Source: a marine gamma proteobacterium HTCC2080
GTDB taxonomy: Bacteria; Pseudomonadota; Gammaproteobacteria; Pseudomonadales; Halieaceae
Assembly (NCBI GenBank): GCA_000169115.1
Contig: AAVV01000008.1
Coordinates: forward strand, 124,001-188,000
Reading direction: 5' to 3'
DNA length: 64,000 bases
This document shows, in pieces, positions 8,309 through 17,270 of the stretch. How positions within the stretch are numbered: position 1 is the first letter of the stretch; the number at the start of each line of letters is the position of its first letter. The notes beneath the pieces are model-generated. The model did no database searches. It was not told where the DNA came from and was given only the letters and a program-made list of their open reading frames with translations. The translations under genes and the position numbers were made by a program.

Positions 8309-8602
8309 ATGGCGATAGGACTAATTGCAACGATAAAAGTGCAAGAAGGAAAAAACGAAGCCTTCGAGACGGCTTTTTTGGAACTTGCACAGCGCGTGCG
8401 TGAAGATGAACCCGGTAATATGCTCTATGCGCTGCACAGAAGCACAACAGATGCTCAGACGTACAAAGTAATGGAGCAGTATGTCGATGCTGCAGCGCTC
8501 AAGGCTCATGGTGAAACCCCACATTTTGCGGCGGCTTTTCAACAGGTAGGTGCTCTTCTTGCCGGTGCCCCTGAGGTCGAGCAGTTAGATGTCATTGGGT
8601 AG
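8309..8602 (+). CDS. Antibiotic biosynthesis monooxygenase (ABM) domain protein
   Basis: A 97-residue single-domain protein of the dimeric alpha+beta barrel ABM family (IGLIATIKVQEGKNEAFE at the start, EQYVDAAALKAHGETPHF later). The His in AHGETPHF is the residue usually conserved in the YgiN/LsrG-like members. ABM proteins include quinol monooxygenases and many of unknown role. The start is the ATG at 8309, with AAGGGA upstream; the GTG directly before it is a less likely start. It follows the acyl-CoA synthetase by 34 bases and is probably in the same transcript. Confidence 0.82.
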   Translation: MAIGLIATIKVQEGKNEAFETAFLELAQRVREDEPGNMLYALHRSTTDAQTYKVMEQYVDAAALKAHGETPHFAAAFQQVGALLAGAPEVEQLDVIG

Positions 8603-8979
8603 GAAAATTTGACGTTATCCCCTTCGATGTTTGCTGAATGGGCCGTCAAAAAGCACGTTGGTAGTCTGGGCATCACTCTGGGCCCATTTAAGCTGGAATG
8701 ATGGCGAGTGGAAGTTGCGTCCCTGTGAGCGGCGCAGGGGCGGTTTTAGCGGCAATTTTTTACTAGTCAATTTGGCCGATCTTTGGAGAGCATTACGGCT
8801 CTGCGAAGATTAGAAGGGTGCCTCGGAAACTCGCTTCAGGCGGTTAAAATTTATCGCCGTTTTGTTCGGCGCCGATTAAGCAGGTGATAGTCAGCGGGAC
8901 AGAATCTTTGCGGCACTTTGTTCTGTGCTTTTTGACAGGAGATGTGTTTAGTTTAAAGCTCTACCGTTAGGTACATATT
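8603..8979. other. Intergenic region without a recognisable gene
   Basis: About 375 bases between the ABM and the DsbA-fold genes. A 60-codon plus-strand frame at 8631 has neither a good ribosome binding site nor a family resemblance and other frames are broken. It probably contains the promoter of the downstream gene; AGGAG occurs at 8938-8942, about 38 bases before its ATG. Confidence 0.4.
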
Positions 8980-10353
8980 ATGACTGAACAGTTTGAAGAT
9001 CAGGGGGGGTTAGCAACGTCTGATCCTAATCGCTTAGTCCGCTGGATTTCCTCCCAGGTGATGTCTCGGTTGTTTACGATAAAGGCCGTCAATAAACGTC
9101 GAGCGGCCGCAGAGCGCGCCAGGTGTAAAAAAAAGCAACCGCACATAATCGAGTACTTCCATCAGCTTGATGACGGCTACAGCCATTTGGCTGCCCAGTT
9201 GCTTGTTAAAATGGCAGATCGCTACGATATTGAATTAGTTTGTCACCTAGTGAGTACATCGGTCAGTAAAAACGTTGCTGAGCCCGAAATGCTTGCTCGA
9301 TTGTCCCGTTACGATGCACATCAGATAGCGCCAGATTACGGGCTCGAATTTGCGGAGCAAAATGATGCGCTTGATCCTGCGCAGATTAAAAAGGCACAGG
9401 GGATCTTGACGGCGGTTACTGGTGCAAAGCGGGTGTCAGCGGTTGAGCCGGTGAGTCGCGCGCTTTGGTCCAATGATATTTCTGAGCTGGATCGCTTAGC
9501 ATCTGAATTCGGGTGTGCCTCAGAGACAGAAGTTGACGCAACGTTGGCCTCTGGAAACGCCCGCAGGGGCGCGCTGAAGCATTATTCAGGTGCCATGTTT
9601 TATTACGGCGGTGAGTGGTATTGGGGCGTCGATCGCCTGTACCACCTAGAGCATCGTTTGGGTGAGCTAGGGCTTGATGGCGATCATGGCGCGCCAATGT
9701 TAGCGCCACGTCAGGAGCCTAATTGGGGTGCTGTACGCAGTGACGGCTCGTTGATCTTGGAAATATATGTATCGCTACGCAGCCCCTATAGCGCTGTAAT
9801 TTTCGATCGGGCTGTACAACTCGCAAGAGATTCCGGCGTAACCCTCAGGGTGCGGCCGGTGCTACCTATGGTCATGCGTGGCGTACCGGCGACGCCAATT
9901 AAGGGATTGTATATTTTTATGGATGCGGCCCGAGAGGCCCAAGTCCTAGGCATTGACTATGGCAAATTCAGCGATCCAATCGGAGAGCCTGCACGGCGAT
10001 GTTACTCCCTTTACCCTTGGGCTGTAACTCAAGGAAAAGGCACTGAGCTTATCAGCAGTTTTCTGCGGCATGCGTTTGTTCTGGGGGTCAGTACGTTAGC
10101 CGATAAGGGGTTACGAAAGGTCGTCGAGGCGGCGGGTTTAGACTGGCCGATTGCGAAAAACCATCTAGGTGAACCGGGCTGGGAATCGTTACTGGAGGAA
10201 AACCGTCTGGTCATGTACGAAGCTGGATGCTGGGGGGTGCCTAGCTTTCGACTGCTCGACGGCAGCGGAATGTCCATCGTCAACTTATGGGGCCAGGACC
10301 GTCTTTGGGTCATTGCCAGAGAAATACGCAAGCAACTGCAAGATCCCGTCTGA
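8980..10353 (+). CDS. Tandem DsbA/HCCA-isomerase-fold protein
   Basis: The 457-residue protein appears to contain two thioredoxin-fold units of the DsbA / 2-hydroxychromene-2-carboxylate (HCCA) isomerase kind. The second (from about residue 255: LILEIYVSLRSPYSAVIFDR, ending with CWGVPSFRLLDGSGM and a final helix) is clear; the first (from about residue 48: IIEYFHQLDDGYSHLAAQL) is more divergent and has an Asp/Gly where the Ser-Pro of the family stands. No CxxC motif is present, so it is not a thiol oxidase; glutathione-dependent isomerase or transferase chemistry is the family precedent. No signal peptide. The function is inferred only from fold. Confidence 0.65.
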   Translation: MTEQFEDQGGLATSDPNRLVRWISSQVMSRLFTIKAVNKRRAAAERARCKKKQPHIIEYFHQLDDGYSHLAAQLLVKMADRYDIELVCHLVSTSVSKNVAEPEMLARLSRYDAHQIAPDYGLEFAEQNDALDPAQIKKAQGILTAVTGAKRVSAVEPVSRALWSNDISELDRLASEFGCASETEVDATLASGNARRGALKHYSGAMFYYGGEWYWGVDRLYHLEHRLGELGLDGDHGAPMLAPRQEPNWGAVRSDGSLILEIYVSLRSPYSAVIFDRAVQLARDSGVTLRVRPVLPMVMRGVPATPIKGLYIFMDAAREAQVLGIDYGKFSDPIGEPARRCYSLYPWAVTQGKGTELISSFLRHAFVLGVSTLADKGLRKVVEAAGLDWPIAKNHLGEPGWESLLEENRLVMYEAGCWGVPSFRLLDGSGMSIVNLWGQDRLWVIAREIRKQLQDPV

Positions 10354-10420
10354 TAGGACCACAACGCTACTTAAAATACGCTACTCGGGTACTTGAACTA
10401 TTTACGTGCAGGTTAATGGG

Positions 10421-11581
10421 TCACCACGGGGCGTTGCCTACAGGGTCTTGTACCAATTTTCGGGCCACTGTCATTCGATGAACCTCGTCGGGCCCGTCGT
10501 AAATACGAGCGTAACGGGCCTCTCGGTACATAAATTCAAGGGGGGTATCCTCGGTGACGCCTAGGGCGCCGTGGACTTGAATGGCACGGTCTATGACGTT
10601 GTGCAGCATGCGAGCCCCCCAAAATTTGATCAATGCAATTTGTACGCGTGCATCATCGCCGCTGTCCATAACGCGGGCCGCGTCGAGGGTCATAAGGCGC
10701 GCAGCCTGAATCTCCGCAGCAGATTCAGCGATATATCGTTGTATTTCGCCCTTTTCAGACAGCAATGACCCGTGTGCATAGCGTTTTCCAGCATAGTTAC
10801 ACATTAGCTCGAAGGCCCGCTGCGCCTGTCCCAACCAGCGCATGCAGTGAAAGATGCGACCGGGCCCTAGCCGTTTTTGGGCAATCGTAAAACCCTTGCC
10901 GCGCTCGCCAAGTAGATTCCCCGCAGGTACCCGCACATGGTCGAGCTCCAGCTCGCAATGTCCGCCGACGGTATCGCCCATTGTCTTAACCACGCGCTTT
11001 ATCCGGTAGCCTGGTGTATTGGTAGGAACAATGATCGCGGAAAATTTGCCATGCCGTTGCTGCTCAGGCTCAGTCTCACAGAAGACAGTGGTGAAGGCGG
11101 CAACATTAGCGCCGGAGGTGAACCACTTGCGGCCGTTGATTAGCCATTCGTTGCCGTCGAGTTCCCCGCGACTTTGCATGAGCGTTGGATCTGAGCCCGC
11201 AACATCTGGCTCAGTTAAGCCCACAGACGGGTATATGTCTCCTGCAACGAGAGGCTCAAGCCAAGCTTCACGCTGGGCCTCACTTCCGAATTGATGGAGC
11301 ATGATCGAATCTTGCATGGAGATAGAGCCCACGGCCATTTGTCCAAAATAAGAGCGGCCAATGATTTCATTAAGTTGCGCGAAATCTAGAAACGGCAATC
11401 CACCCCCGCCAAGTTCAGCGGGGTGTCCTAGCGCCCACAACCCCTGAGCTTTGGCCTGTGCTTTTAAGTCTTCCATGAGGGCGCTTGCATCCTCTCTGAG
11501 TAGAGCCGGCTCAGCAGGGATGACCGTCTCATCAATAAAATCTTTCATTCGGCCTTTTAGGCTGAGCAAGTTCATGGACAT
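10421..11581 (-). CDS. Acyl-CoA dehydrogenase (ACAD10/11-like branch)
   Basis: A 386-residue flavoprotein with the complete acyl-CoA dehydrogenase arrangement: helical N-terminal domain, the beta-domain motif VGLTEPDVAGSDPT with WLINGRKWFTSGA (FAD contacts), and a helical C-terminal domain. The C-terminal sequence IYDGPDEVHRMTVAR is typical of the branch that includes ACAD10/ACAD11 and many bacterial enzymes of uncertain substrate, rather than short-chain butyryl-CoA dehydrogenases. AGGGAG lies upstream of the ATG. It is convergent with the DsbA-fold gene and is likely a partner of the acyl-CoA synthetase in the same catabolic region. Confidence 0.9.
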   Translation of the reverse strand: MSMNLLSLKGRMKDFIDETVIPAEPALLREDASALMEDLKAQAKAQGLWALGHPAELGGGGLPFLDFAQLNEIIGRSYFGQMAVGSISMQDSIMLHQFGSEAQREAWLEPLVAGDIYPSVGLTEPDVAGSDPTLMQSRGELDGNEWLINGRKWFTSGANVAAFTTVFCETEPEQQRHGKFSAIIVPTNTPGYRIKRVVKTMGDTVGGHCELELDHVRVPAGNLLGERGKGFTIAQKRLGPGRIFHCMRWLGQAQRAFELMCNYAGKRYAHGSLLSEKGEIQRYIAESAAEIQAARLMTLDAARVMDSGDDARVQIALIKFWGARMLHNVIDRAIQVHGALGVTEDTPLEFMYREARYARIYDGPDEVHRMTVARKLVQDPVGNAPW

Positions 11582-11685
11582 GTTCGGGCTCCCTTTAAAA
11601 AGTTTTCAGCGAGGCTCTGCTGGCTATGTAATTGAGACGTCGTCAGTTTAGTGGAGTATCGCAGCTGTGAGTATTTCATTGCGGG

Positions 11686-12978
11686 TCAGGCCTCGTGACG
11701 CGCCCAACGATAGAGCGGCCAACCAGCAATGAGCGCTGCGGCGAATACAGCAACTTGAGTGGGAAATGAAAATGCGGAATAAGCTAGCGTCCAACCTGTA
11801 ATGCCAAGAAAAATAAGAGCAGGAAGCGGATATAGGGGCATTTGGTAGAGTGAGTCATCGGGGGGACGACGAAATTTCCTGCGGCTAATAAATAGAGCTA
11901 TGACGGTGACAAAGGTGTTTGCAGCCATCAGCAAACCCGCAAAAATAAGGATTTGCTCAAAGGTCGATGACCATAAAAAAAGAAGGGCAATTCCTCCCAT
12001 AAATATTACAGCGTTTTTGGGTAAGCCATCGTCGCTCAGGGTGCCAAGCCACTTAAATCGAGGGTAGTCACCGCCCAGCCGCATCAGCGCTCGAGGCCCA
12101 GCCAGCACCATTGCACTTACGGTTGAAATAAGGACGCCTGCCAAGATCACAGCAACAATCGTGGCACCGGTATCTCCCAGTAAGTAGCCTGCCACCACAT
12201 AGCCAATTTCTACTTCCCCCCGCATCGTCTCGACCGGTGCTGAAATCAAGAACACGGCGTTCAACGCTAAATATAGCAACGTCACAAAGCCACAGCCTGC
12301 GAGCAGGACACGCGGTAAATGGCGTCGGGGATCTTCCATTTCACCTAAAACATAGGTGGCTGCATTCCAACCAGAGTAAGCGTAGGTCACGTAGACAAGC
12401 GCAACGGCGGCCTCGTTGCTGAGCATGTCTGCGGTGGAAAGTGGTGTGAAATTAAATAGCTGCCCCACGAATCCCGGGCTATTGAGCAATGCGAGGCCTA
12501 TGAAACCAGTAATTAATAAAAGCTTGAGTACCGTAAGGTACACCTGACCAGCACTGCTCTCGCGGCGGGTCCGTGTATGAACCACCACTAAACCAATAAT
12601 TAAGGCCGTTGCAGACCATTGAGGATCGACCGGGAGAAAGCCCGCCTGTAAATAGCTTCCGAAGGTGAGTGCGGCGAGGGCAATCGGGGCGGCGAATCCG
12701 ACCGTTGCTGACACAAAACCAGAGATGAAACCTGCATAGGGGTGCACCAATTCGGTGAGAAAGTGATACTCCCCCCCTGATTCAGGGTGCCTCACACCAA
12801 GTTCGGCATAACACAAGGCGCCACACAGGGCGCAGATACCACCAATCAGCCAAAGTAATAAAATGACTCGGGTGTCAGAAAGCCCAAGCAGTTGAAAGCC
12901 CAGGCTGGTAAATACGCCAGTGCCCACCATGTTGGCGACAACGACCGCAAATGCGACTTTCGGTGCATACAGCTTCAT
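11686..12978 (-). CDS. APC-family amino acid permease
   Basis: A 430-residue membrane protein with about twelve hydrophobic segments. The first carries the substrate-binding loop of the amino acid-polyamine-organocation superfamily (VVANMVGTGVFTSLGF), followed by CYAELGVRHPESGGEYHFL, the second diagnostic segment. It should import an amino acid or related amine across the inner membrane. The substrate cannot be assigned. The gene stands alone on the minus strand; two 18-base direct repeats lie about 40-70 bases upstream of its start. Confidence 0.88.
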   Translation of the reverse strand: MKLYAPKVAFAVVVANMVGTGVFTSLGFQLLGLSDTRVILLLWLIGGICALCGALCYAELGVRHPESGGEYHFLTELVHPYAGFISGFVSATVGFAAPIALAALTFGSYLQAGFLPVDPQWSATALIIGLVVVHTRTRRESSAGQVYLTVLKLLLITGFIGLALLNSPGFVGQLFNFTPLSTADMLSNEAAVALVYVTYAYSGWNAATYVLGEMEDPRRHLPRVLLAGCGFVTLLYLALNAVFLISAPVETMRGEVEIGYVVAGYLLGDTGATIVAVILAGVLISTVSAMVLAGPRALMRLGGDYPRFKWLGTLSDDGLPKNAVIFMGGIALLFLWSSTFEQILIFAGLLMAANTFVTVIALFISRRKFRRPPDDSLYQMPLYPLPALIFLGITGWTLAYSAFSFPTQVAVFAAALIAGWPLYRWARHEA

Positions 12979-13015
12979 AAAAACAGGGGGAGCCTCAATG
13001 TAAGTTGCCTATGGT

Positions 13016-13051
13016 TAGTAGTGATATCCCAAATAGTAGTGATATCCCAAA
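13016..13051. repeat. Tandem duplication of an 18-base unit
   Basis: The unit TAGTAGTGATATCCCAAA occurs twice head to tail without mismatch. Each copy contains the palindrome GATATC. It lies upstream of the permease gene, where a regulator could bind, but a simple replication-slippage duplication is equally possible. Confidence 0.9.
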
Positions 13052-13314
13052 ATTCTGCGCTTCTTTTAATTTGGGTCTTTGCTTGAAGAGGGCGTACCGC
13101 CTAGGCGCGATTTGAAGACTTAGCATACACTGTGCAACCGCCGGCGGCTGAATTGAAAGCGTTCGAAACCTGCGAGGCGTTTAAAGCGGCATATGAGTAG
13201 TCTGCATAGCATGGCAATTAAATATGGGCCTATAGATGCGGTAGGCCACGTGGGCTGGCGGGGCACTAGTAATCATTGAAGTTTATTGAGAGTTTTATGT
13301 CATTAGTGACTGGA

Positions 13315-13324
13315 GGGGGGGGGG
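13315..13324 (+). repeat. Ten-base G tract in the ribosome-binding region of the PilZ gene
   Basis: A GGAG Shine-Dalgarno core at 13312-13315 merges into ten consecutive G residues that end four bases before the ATG at 13329. Homopolymers of this length change length by slipped-strand mispairing, and here a change would alter the Shine-Dalgarno to start distance. Whether it varies in the population is not visible in one sequence. Confidence 0.85.
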
Positions 13325-13328
13325 AATA

Positions 13329-14084
13329 ATGGGTTGGTTTCGCAGGCTTTTTAATTTAGCGCCCTCAGTCGCGATCACACAAGAGAGCGAAACTGCTGCC
13401 CCTTCTGCAAACAGTGAGCGTCGTAGAGTGATGAGTTTCTTGCGTCTGATGGGTGCTCATTCCCAAAAGGCACTGGTGAGTAGTTCTCAACTGGGCACCT
13501 CTTGGCAGGCTGCTTTTCTTCGTACTGACCGCTCAGAGGTGTTACTGCGATTGCAATCCAGTGATTTTGAGGCGCTACTCGACCCGGGTGATTTCTGCAC
13601 CGTCACGTTCAGTCATGAAGATCACGCCCATGTGTTTTTGACAACTGTTAAGGCGTCAGCCCTAGGAGAGGATGGGCAGATAGAGGCAACGCTTTATTTG
13701 CCGGATGAAATTCACTCTGCAGGTAGGCGCAATCTGTATCGCGTACCGATTCTGCAGGATTTGCCCATGAAAGCTCAAATTATTGGGTGCAGTGGTGATG
13801 AGAGTCCGGCAAGGCCTCGAGATATCAATACCAGTGGTGCTCGGCTCAAGTTAGATGCCGCAAATCTGGACCAATTTAGTATTGGGGAGGAAGTTCAAAT
13901 TACTTTTGAGCTTCGGGATATTCGTGTGACTCATAAAGCTGACATACGCCATGTCGATAAGAATAGCCATACACTGGGAGTGCACTTTCTCAATACGGAA
14001 GATCCACTGGTAACCCAGAATATAAGGTTGTTGGTTCGAGAGGCTGAGCGCTGTTATCTGCGTCGCGTTAACCGGCTAGAGTAA
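13329..14084 (+). CDS. PilZ-domain (YcgR-like) c-di-GMP receptor protein
   Basis: A 251-residue protein. The N-terminal half (about 30-125) resembles the YcgR N-terminal barrel; the C-terminal half is a PilZ domain. The c-di-GMP motifs are R134-x3-R138 (RNLYR) and D165-INTS-G170, in which the usual Ser of DxSxxG is Asn. Proteins of this layout bind cyclic-di-GMP and act on motility, polysaccharide or biofilm machinery. The neighbourhood holds no flagellar or pilus gene, so the target is open. Expression may be affected by the G10 tract in its ribosome binding region. Confidence 0.82.
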   Translation: MGWFRRLFNLAPSVAITQESETAAPSANSERRRVMSFLRLMGAHSQKALVSSSQLGTSWQAAFLRTDRSEVLLRLQSSDFEALLDPGDFCTVTFSHEDHAHVFLTTVKASALGEDGQIEATLYLPDEIHSAGRRNLYRVPILQDLPMKAQIIGCSGDESPARPRDINTSGARLKLDAANLDQFSIGEEVQITFELRDIRVTHKADIRHVDKNSHTLGVHFLNTEDPLVTQNIRLLVREAERCYLRRVNRLE

Positions 14085-14301
14085 TTGAGCCCCGGGCATA
14101 AATTTTTGAATGTATTCATTGGCGTGAATTTGAGCGGTCGGGTTTAGGTGGACGTTTGCGCATCTTGACTCTAAACCGTATACAGCTGCTACGGCTGGTG
14201 TCTTCGCTCAAGCCTTGCGGGAGACGGCATATTCAATTAGCTGCGTGGACAGTAACCCCTGTGACCAATCGCTTGATCTATGGGGCGAGCGCTGGGGCAG
14301 C

Positions 14302-15579
14302 CTAACGAGCTACCAGAGCAGCAGCGTTTCGAAATTGCTCTCTCACAACCTGCGCAATTTCGGTTAAACCTTTAACCACTGTCTCATCGCTCGCTGCATA
14401 ATTGACCCGAATGCACTCGTCTTGATGTCGCCAGCTTGATTGTGCCGGCGGATAAAATGGACGGCTGGGCAGAACAAAAACGCCCTTAGCCATCAGCTGT
14501 TGATATAAGTTTTCAGAAGTCACCGGTAGCCCCTCGAACCACAGCCACAGAAATAGAGCGCCTTCAGGCTTATGGATTCGAACTGGCAGGTCGCTCATTA
14601 CCTCCTCAATAACTGACAGTGCGTGGTCCCGTTTTTTCTCGTAGTGAGGGCGGATGAGTTGCTCACAAATGTTTTGCAGCTGCCCGCGTTGCAAGAGCGG
14701 TGTCAAAAGCGTTGGACCAAGTCGAGAAGGGGCGAGGCTATTGATGGCATTGTTATTTTGGATAAGTTGAATGACTTCGGGAGCGGCGACCACAATGCCT
14801 GTGCGGATACCAGGCAACCCCAGCTTGGATAAACTCAGCAGTAAGATCGTGTTGTCATCCCATACAGGTGTTGCAGGTGTAAAAATCATTCCGGGGAAGG
14901 GCAAGCCGTAAGCACCATCAACAATGAGCGGAATGTTTTTTTCGCGGCACGCAGCCCGTAACTCCGCCATCTCCTCGTCTGTGATGACATTTCCTGTCGG
15001 ATTGGTGGGCCGTGATACACAGACAGCGCCATGGTTGTCATTTAACTGCAGGCCGTCGAAGTTCACTCGATATTTGAACTGGCGGTTTGGGAGTAAATCT
15101 ATTTCAGCGCGCCGCCCTTCAAAAATAGGTTGTTCTGCTAAACCAACATCAAAATAGCCTACGTACTCGGGTGTTAAAGGCAAGAGAATGCGTTTATGGC
15201 TATCATCGGGAAACGAGCCGGCAAAGCTGTTAAAAAGCAGCCCGAAGCTGCTCTGGCTACCGTTTGTAATGGCAATATTGTTTTGCGTCAGAGCCCAGCC
15301 AAATTGTTCGGTCAGTAAATTTGCGAGGGTCTCCCTGAAGGCGACATTACCCCCCGGGGCATCGTATTCACCGATCATTTTGCCAAAGGCTTGAGTATCG
15401 GCGGTCAAATCTGCCATAGCCTCGCGCAGTAAGGCTTCTACTTCGGGTATGTGTGCAGGATTACCGCCGCCCAGTTGGCAAATGGAGCCGGTTGCCGAGG
15501 TTGCTGCCCCCAAGTCTTCCATTAATCGCACGGTGCCCGTGCTTTTTTGATAACGAGTGGCAAAATTTGAGAAATGCAT
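14302..15579 (-). CDS. avtA: Valine-pyruvate aminotransferase
   Basis: The 425-residue fold type I PLP enzyme begins like E. coli AvtA (MHFSNFATRY, then VRLMEDLG and GGGNPAHIPE). The PLP Schiff-base lysine is K252 in SLSKLGLPGIRTG, with N193 (RPTNPTGN), D221 (LIVDGAYG) and R259 in their usual places. It transfers an amino group between valine (or alanine) and the 2-oxoacids in the cytoplasm. Its 5' end is divergent from the thiolase-like gene with only about 60 bases between the starts, so the two promoters must overlap. Confidence 0.9.
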   Translation of the reverse strand: MHFSNFATRYQKSTGTVRLMEDLGAATSATGSICQLGGGNPAHIPEVEALLREAMADLTADTQAFGKMIGEYDAPGGNVAFRETLANLLTEQFGWALTQNNIAITNGSQSSFGLLFNSFAGSFPDDSHKRILLPLTPEYVGYFDVGLAEQPIFEGRRAEIDLLPNRQFKYRVNFDGLQLNDNHGAVCVSRPTNPTGNVITDEEMAELRAACREKNIPLIVDGAYGLPFPGMIFTPATPVWDDNTILLLSLSKLGLPGIRTGIVVAAPEVIQLIQNNNAINSLAPSRLGPTLLTPLLQRGQLQNICEQLIRPHYEKKRDHALSVIEEVMSDLPVRIHKPEGALFLWLWFEGLPVTSENLYQQLMAKGVFVLPSRPFYPPAQSSWRHQDECIRVNYAASDETVVKGLTEIAQVVREQFRNAAALVAR

Positions 15580-15640
15580 GTGTCACTACCTACGGTCAGC
15601 AGGTAAGCTTGCCAGCAATTTTATCAATAGAGAACAGTCA

Positions 15641-17200
15641 ATGCCGTTCGTTGCTGCAAATACTCCAGTCATCGTTGGTGCGAGCCAGTTTACTGAGCGT
15701 ATTAATGATCCCGACTATGCGATGTTGTCGCCAGTCGCAATTACCGCTCGAGCCGCCGAATTGGCCCTCGCCGATGCGGGGATGGCCGATTGCCGAGCGC
15801 ACATTGATACGCTGATGACCACCCGAATTTTCGAAGATTCAGCACCTCACCTAGAAGGTCCTTTTGGACGTTCAAACAACTTCCCGCGCTCAGTCTGCCA
15901 GCGACTGGGAATGACTCCTGAGACGGCCATTTGGGCAACCAGTGGTGGTGATACCCCGCAGAAGCTAGTAACAGAAGCATGTGATCGAATTTGGCAAGGG
16001 GATTCCAAGGCGGTGCTAGTCAGTGGGGGTGAGGCGCTTTCAACGACCCGTTTCCTTCAAAAGCAAGGCAGTGATGTGGACTGGTCGGAGGGTTCCAATG
16101 AATCTGTGGTTGATCGCAAGCCGACCTTGGATTACGCGACTCACGATGAACTCATGCATGGCTTGGTCTCTCCACCATTGTTTTATGGGATTATGGAGAA
16201 CGCTAGGCGGATCGCTGCTGGAGTCGATGTTAAGACCTGGGCCGATCAGATGGGGGCATTGTTTGCCCCGTTCGCGGCGGTGGCTTCCAAAAATCCCTTG
16301 GCTGCTCAGCGTGATAGAGCGTTTAGCCCGGCTGACCTCGTCACAATAGAAACGGGTAACCGTCGGGTTGTCGATGCCTATCCTCAACGGTTAGTGGCAC
16401 GTGATCAGGTGAATCAAAGTGCGGCATTAGTGGTGATTTCAACCGCATTGGCTGACGAGTTGAATATTCCCACCGAAAATCGCGTCTATCTTCACGGTCA
16501 GGCGACAGCAGGGGAGTTGCCAATCACACTGCGTCCAGAATTGGGTCAGGCGCCTTCAGCAGGTCTAGCGCTGCGACGCGCACTGGAGCGCGCGAACTGC
16601 AACACCGACGACATCAGCTATTTTGATTTTTACAGCTGCTTCCCAATAGCGGTAAGCAACGCGATTGACGCGATAGGTTTATCAGGGGATGACCCCAGAG
16701 GCCTGACCGTGACCGGTGGGTTGCCCTTTTTTGGTGGGCCGGGAAACAGTTACTCAATGCATGCTCTCGCAGAGATGGTGACGTGTCTGCGGGTGAACCC
16801 TGGGAAGTTCGGTTTGGTGGCGGCGAACGGGGGGCTTCTATCGAAGTATGCCGCAGGTATTTATGCGACAACGCCGGCGGCCTATGAGCCCTATGATAGC
16901 GCTGACCTTCAGGAAGAAATGTCCAAGCAGACAGCCCCTGACTTTGAGAAGAATCCAAGCGGTGAGGGTAGGCTGGAGGCCTATACGGTGGCCTATGATC
17001 GAGATGGTCAGCCGAAGGCTGCAACGATTGTCGGGCGATTATTAGCGAGTGACGCCCGGTTTATAGCCAAAGTAGGGCGCGATGCGCCGACCGTATTAGA
17101 TGTTTTTAGCCGTGACGAAGCTGACGATAGGTCTGTCATGGTGACGCCGAGTGAGCTGGGCAATAGCTTCATTTTTTGTGACGCTGTTACCCATGAATAA
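15641..17200 (+). CDS. Thiolase-like protein type 1 (TLP1), probably without the nucleophilic Cys
   Basis: A 519-residue thiolase-superfamily protein (TPVIVGASQF start) with an extra C-terminal domain (LEAYTVAYDRDGQPKAATI) that is the mark of the TLP1 group, often labelled acetyl-CoA acetyltransferase. At the place of the catalytic CxS loop the sequence is WATSGGDTPQKL, with no Cys, so true thiolysis is doubtful. I use the ATG at 15641, since the longer frame would run into the avtA 5' end. It is followed by a crotonase 70 bases on and an SDR further on, which points to a CoA-thioester pathway. Confidence 0.78.
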   Translation: MPFVAANTPVIVGASQFTERINDPDYAMLSPVAITARAAELALADAGMADCRAHIDTLMTTRIFEDSAPHLEGPFGRSNNFPRSVCQRLGMTPETAIWATSGGDTPQKLVTEACDRIWQGDSKAVLVSGGEALSTTRFLQKQGSDVDWSEGSNESVVDRKPTLDYATHDELMHGLVSPPLFYGIMENARRIAAGVDVKTWADQMGALFAPFAAVASKNPLAAQRDRAFSPADLVTIETGNRRVVDAYPQRLVARDQVNQSAALVVISTALADELNIPTENRVYLHGQATAGELPITLRPELGQAPSAGLALRRALERANCNTDDISYFDFYSCFPIAVSNAIDAIGLSGDDPRGLTVTGGLPFFGGPGNSYSMHALAEMVTCLRVNPGKFGLVAANGGLLSKYAAGIYATTPAAYEPYDSADLQEEMSKQTAPDFEKNPSGEGRLEAYTVAYDRDGQPKAATIVGRLLASDARFIAKVGRDAPTVLDVFSRDEADDRSVMVTPSELGNSFIFCDAVTHE

Positions 17201-17270
17201 ACACAACTGAAACGGCCCGTAAGCGCGACTACGGGACCTTCGAATGCGATGAGAAAAAGAGGATAGAAAA

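Larger units (their letters stand above)
12979..13328. other. Divergent intergenic region with two repeats
   Basis: About 350 bases between the permease (minus) and the PilZ gene (plus). It contains an 18-base tandem duplication at 13016-13051 and a G10 tract just before the PilZ start (both listed separately). No RNA gene or other open frame of note was recognised. Confidence 0.45.

Noticed and set aside
8631-8813. Plus-strand open frame between the ABM and DsbA-fold genes
   Set aside because: No ribosome binding site, no family resemblance and odd amino acid composition (many Trp and Arg).
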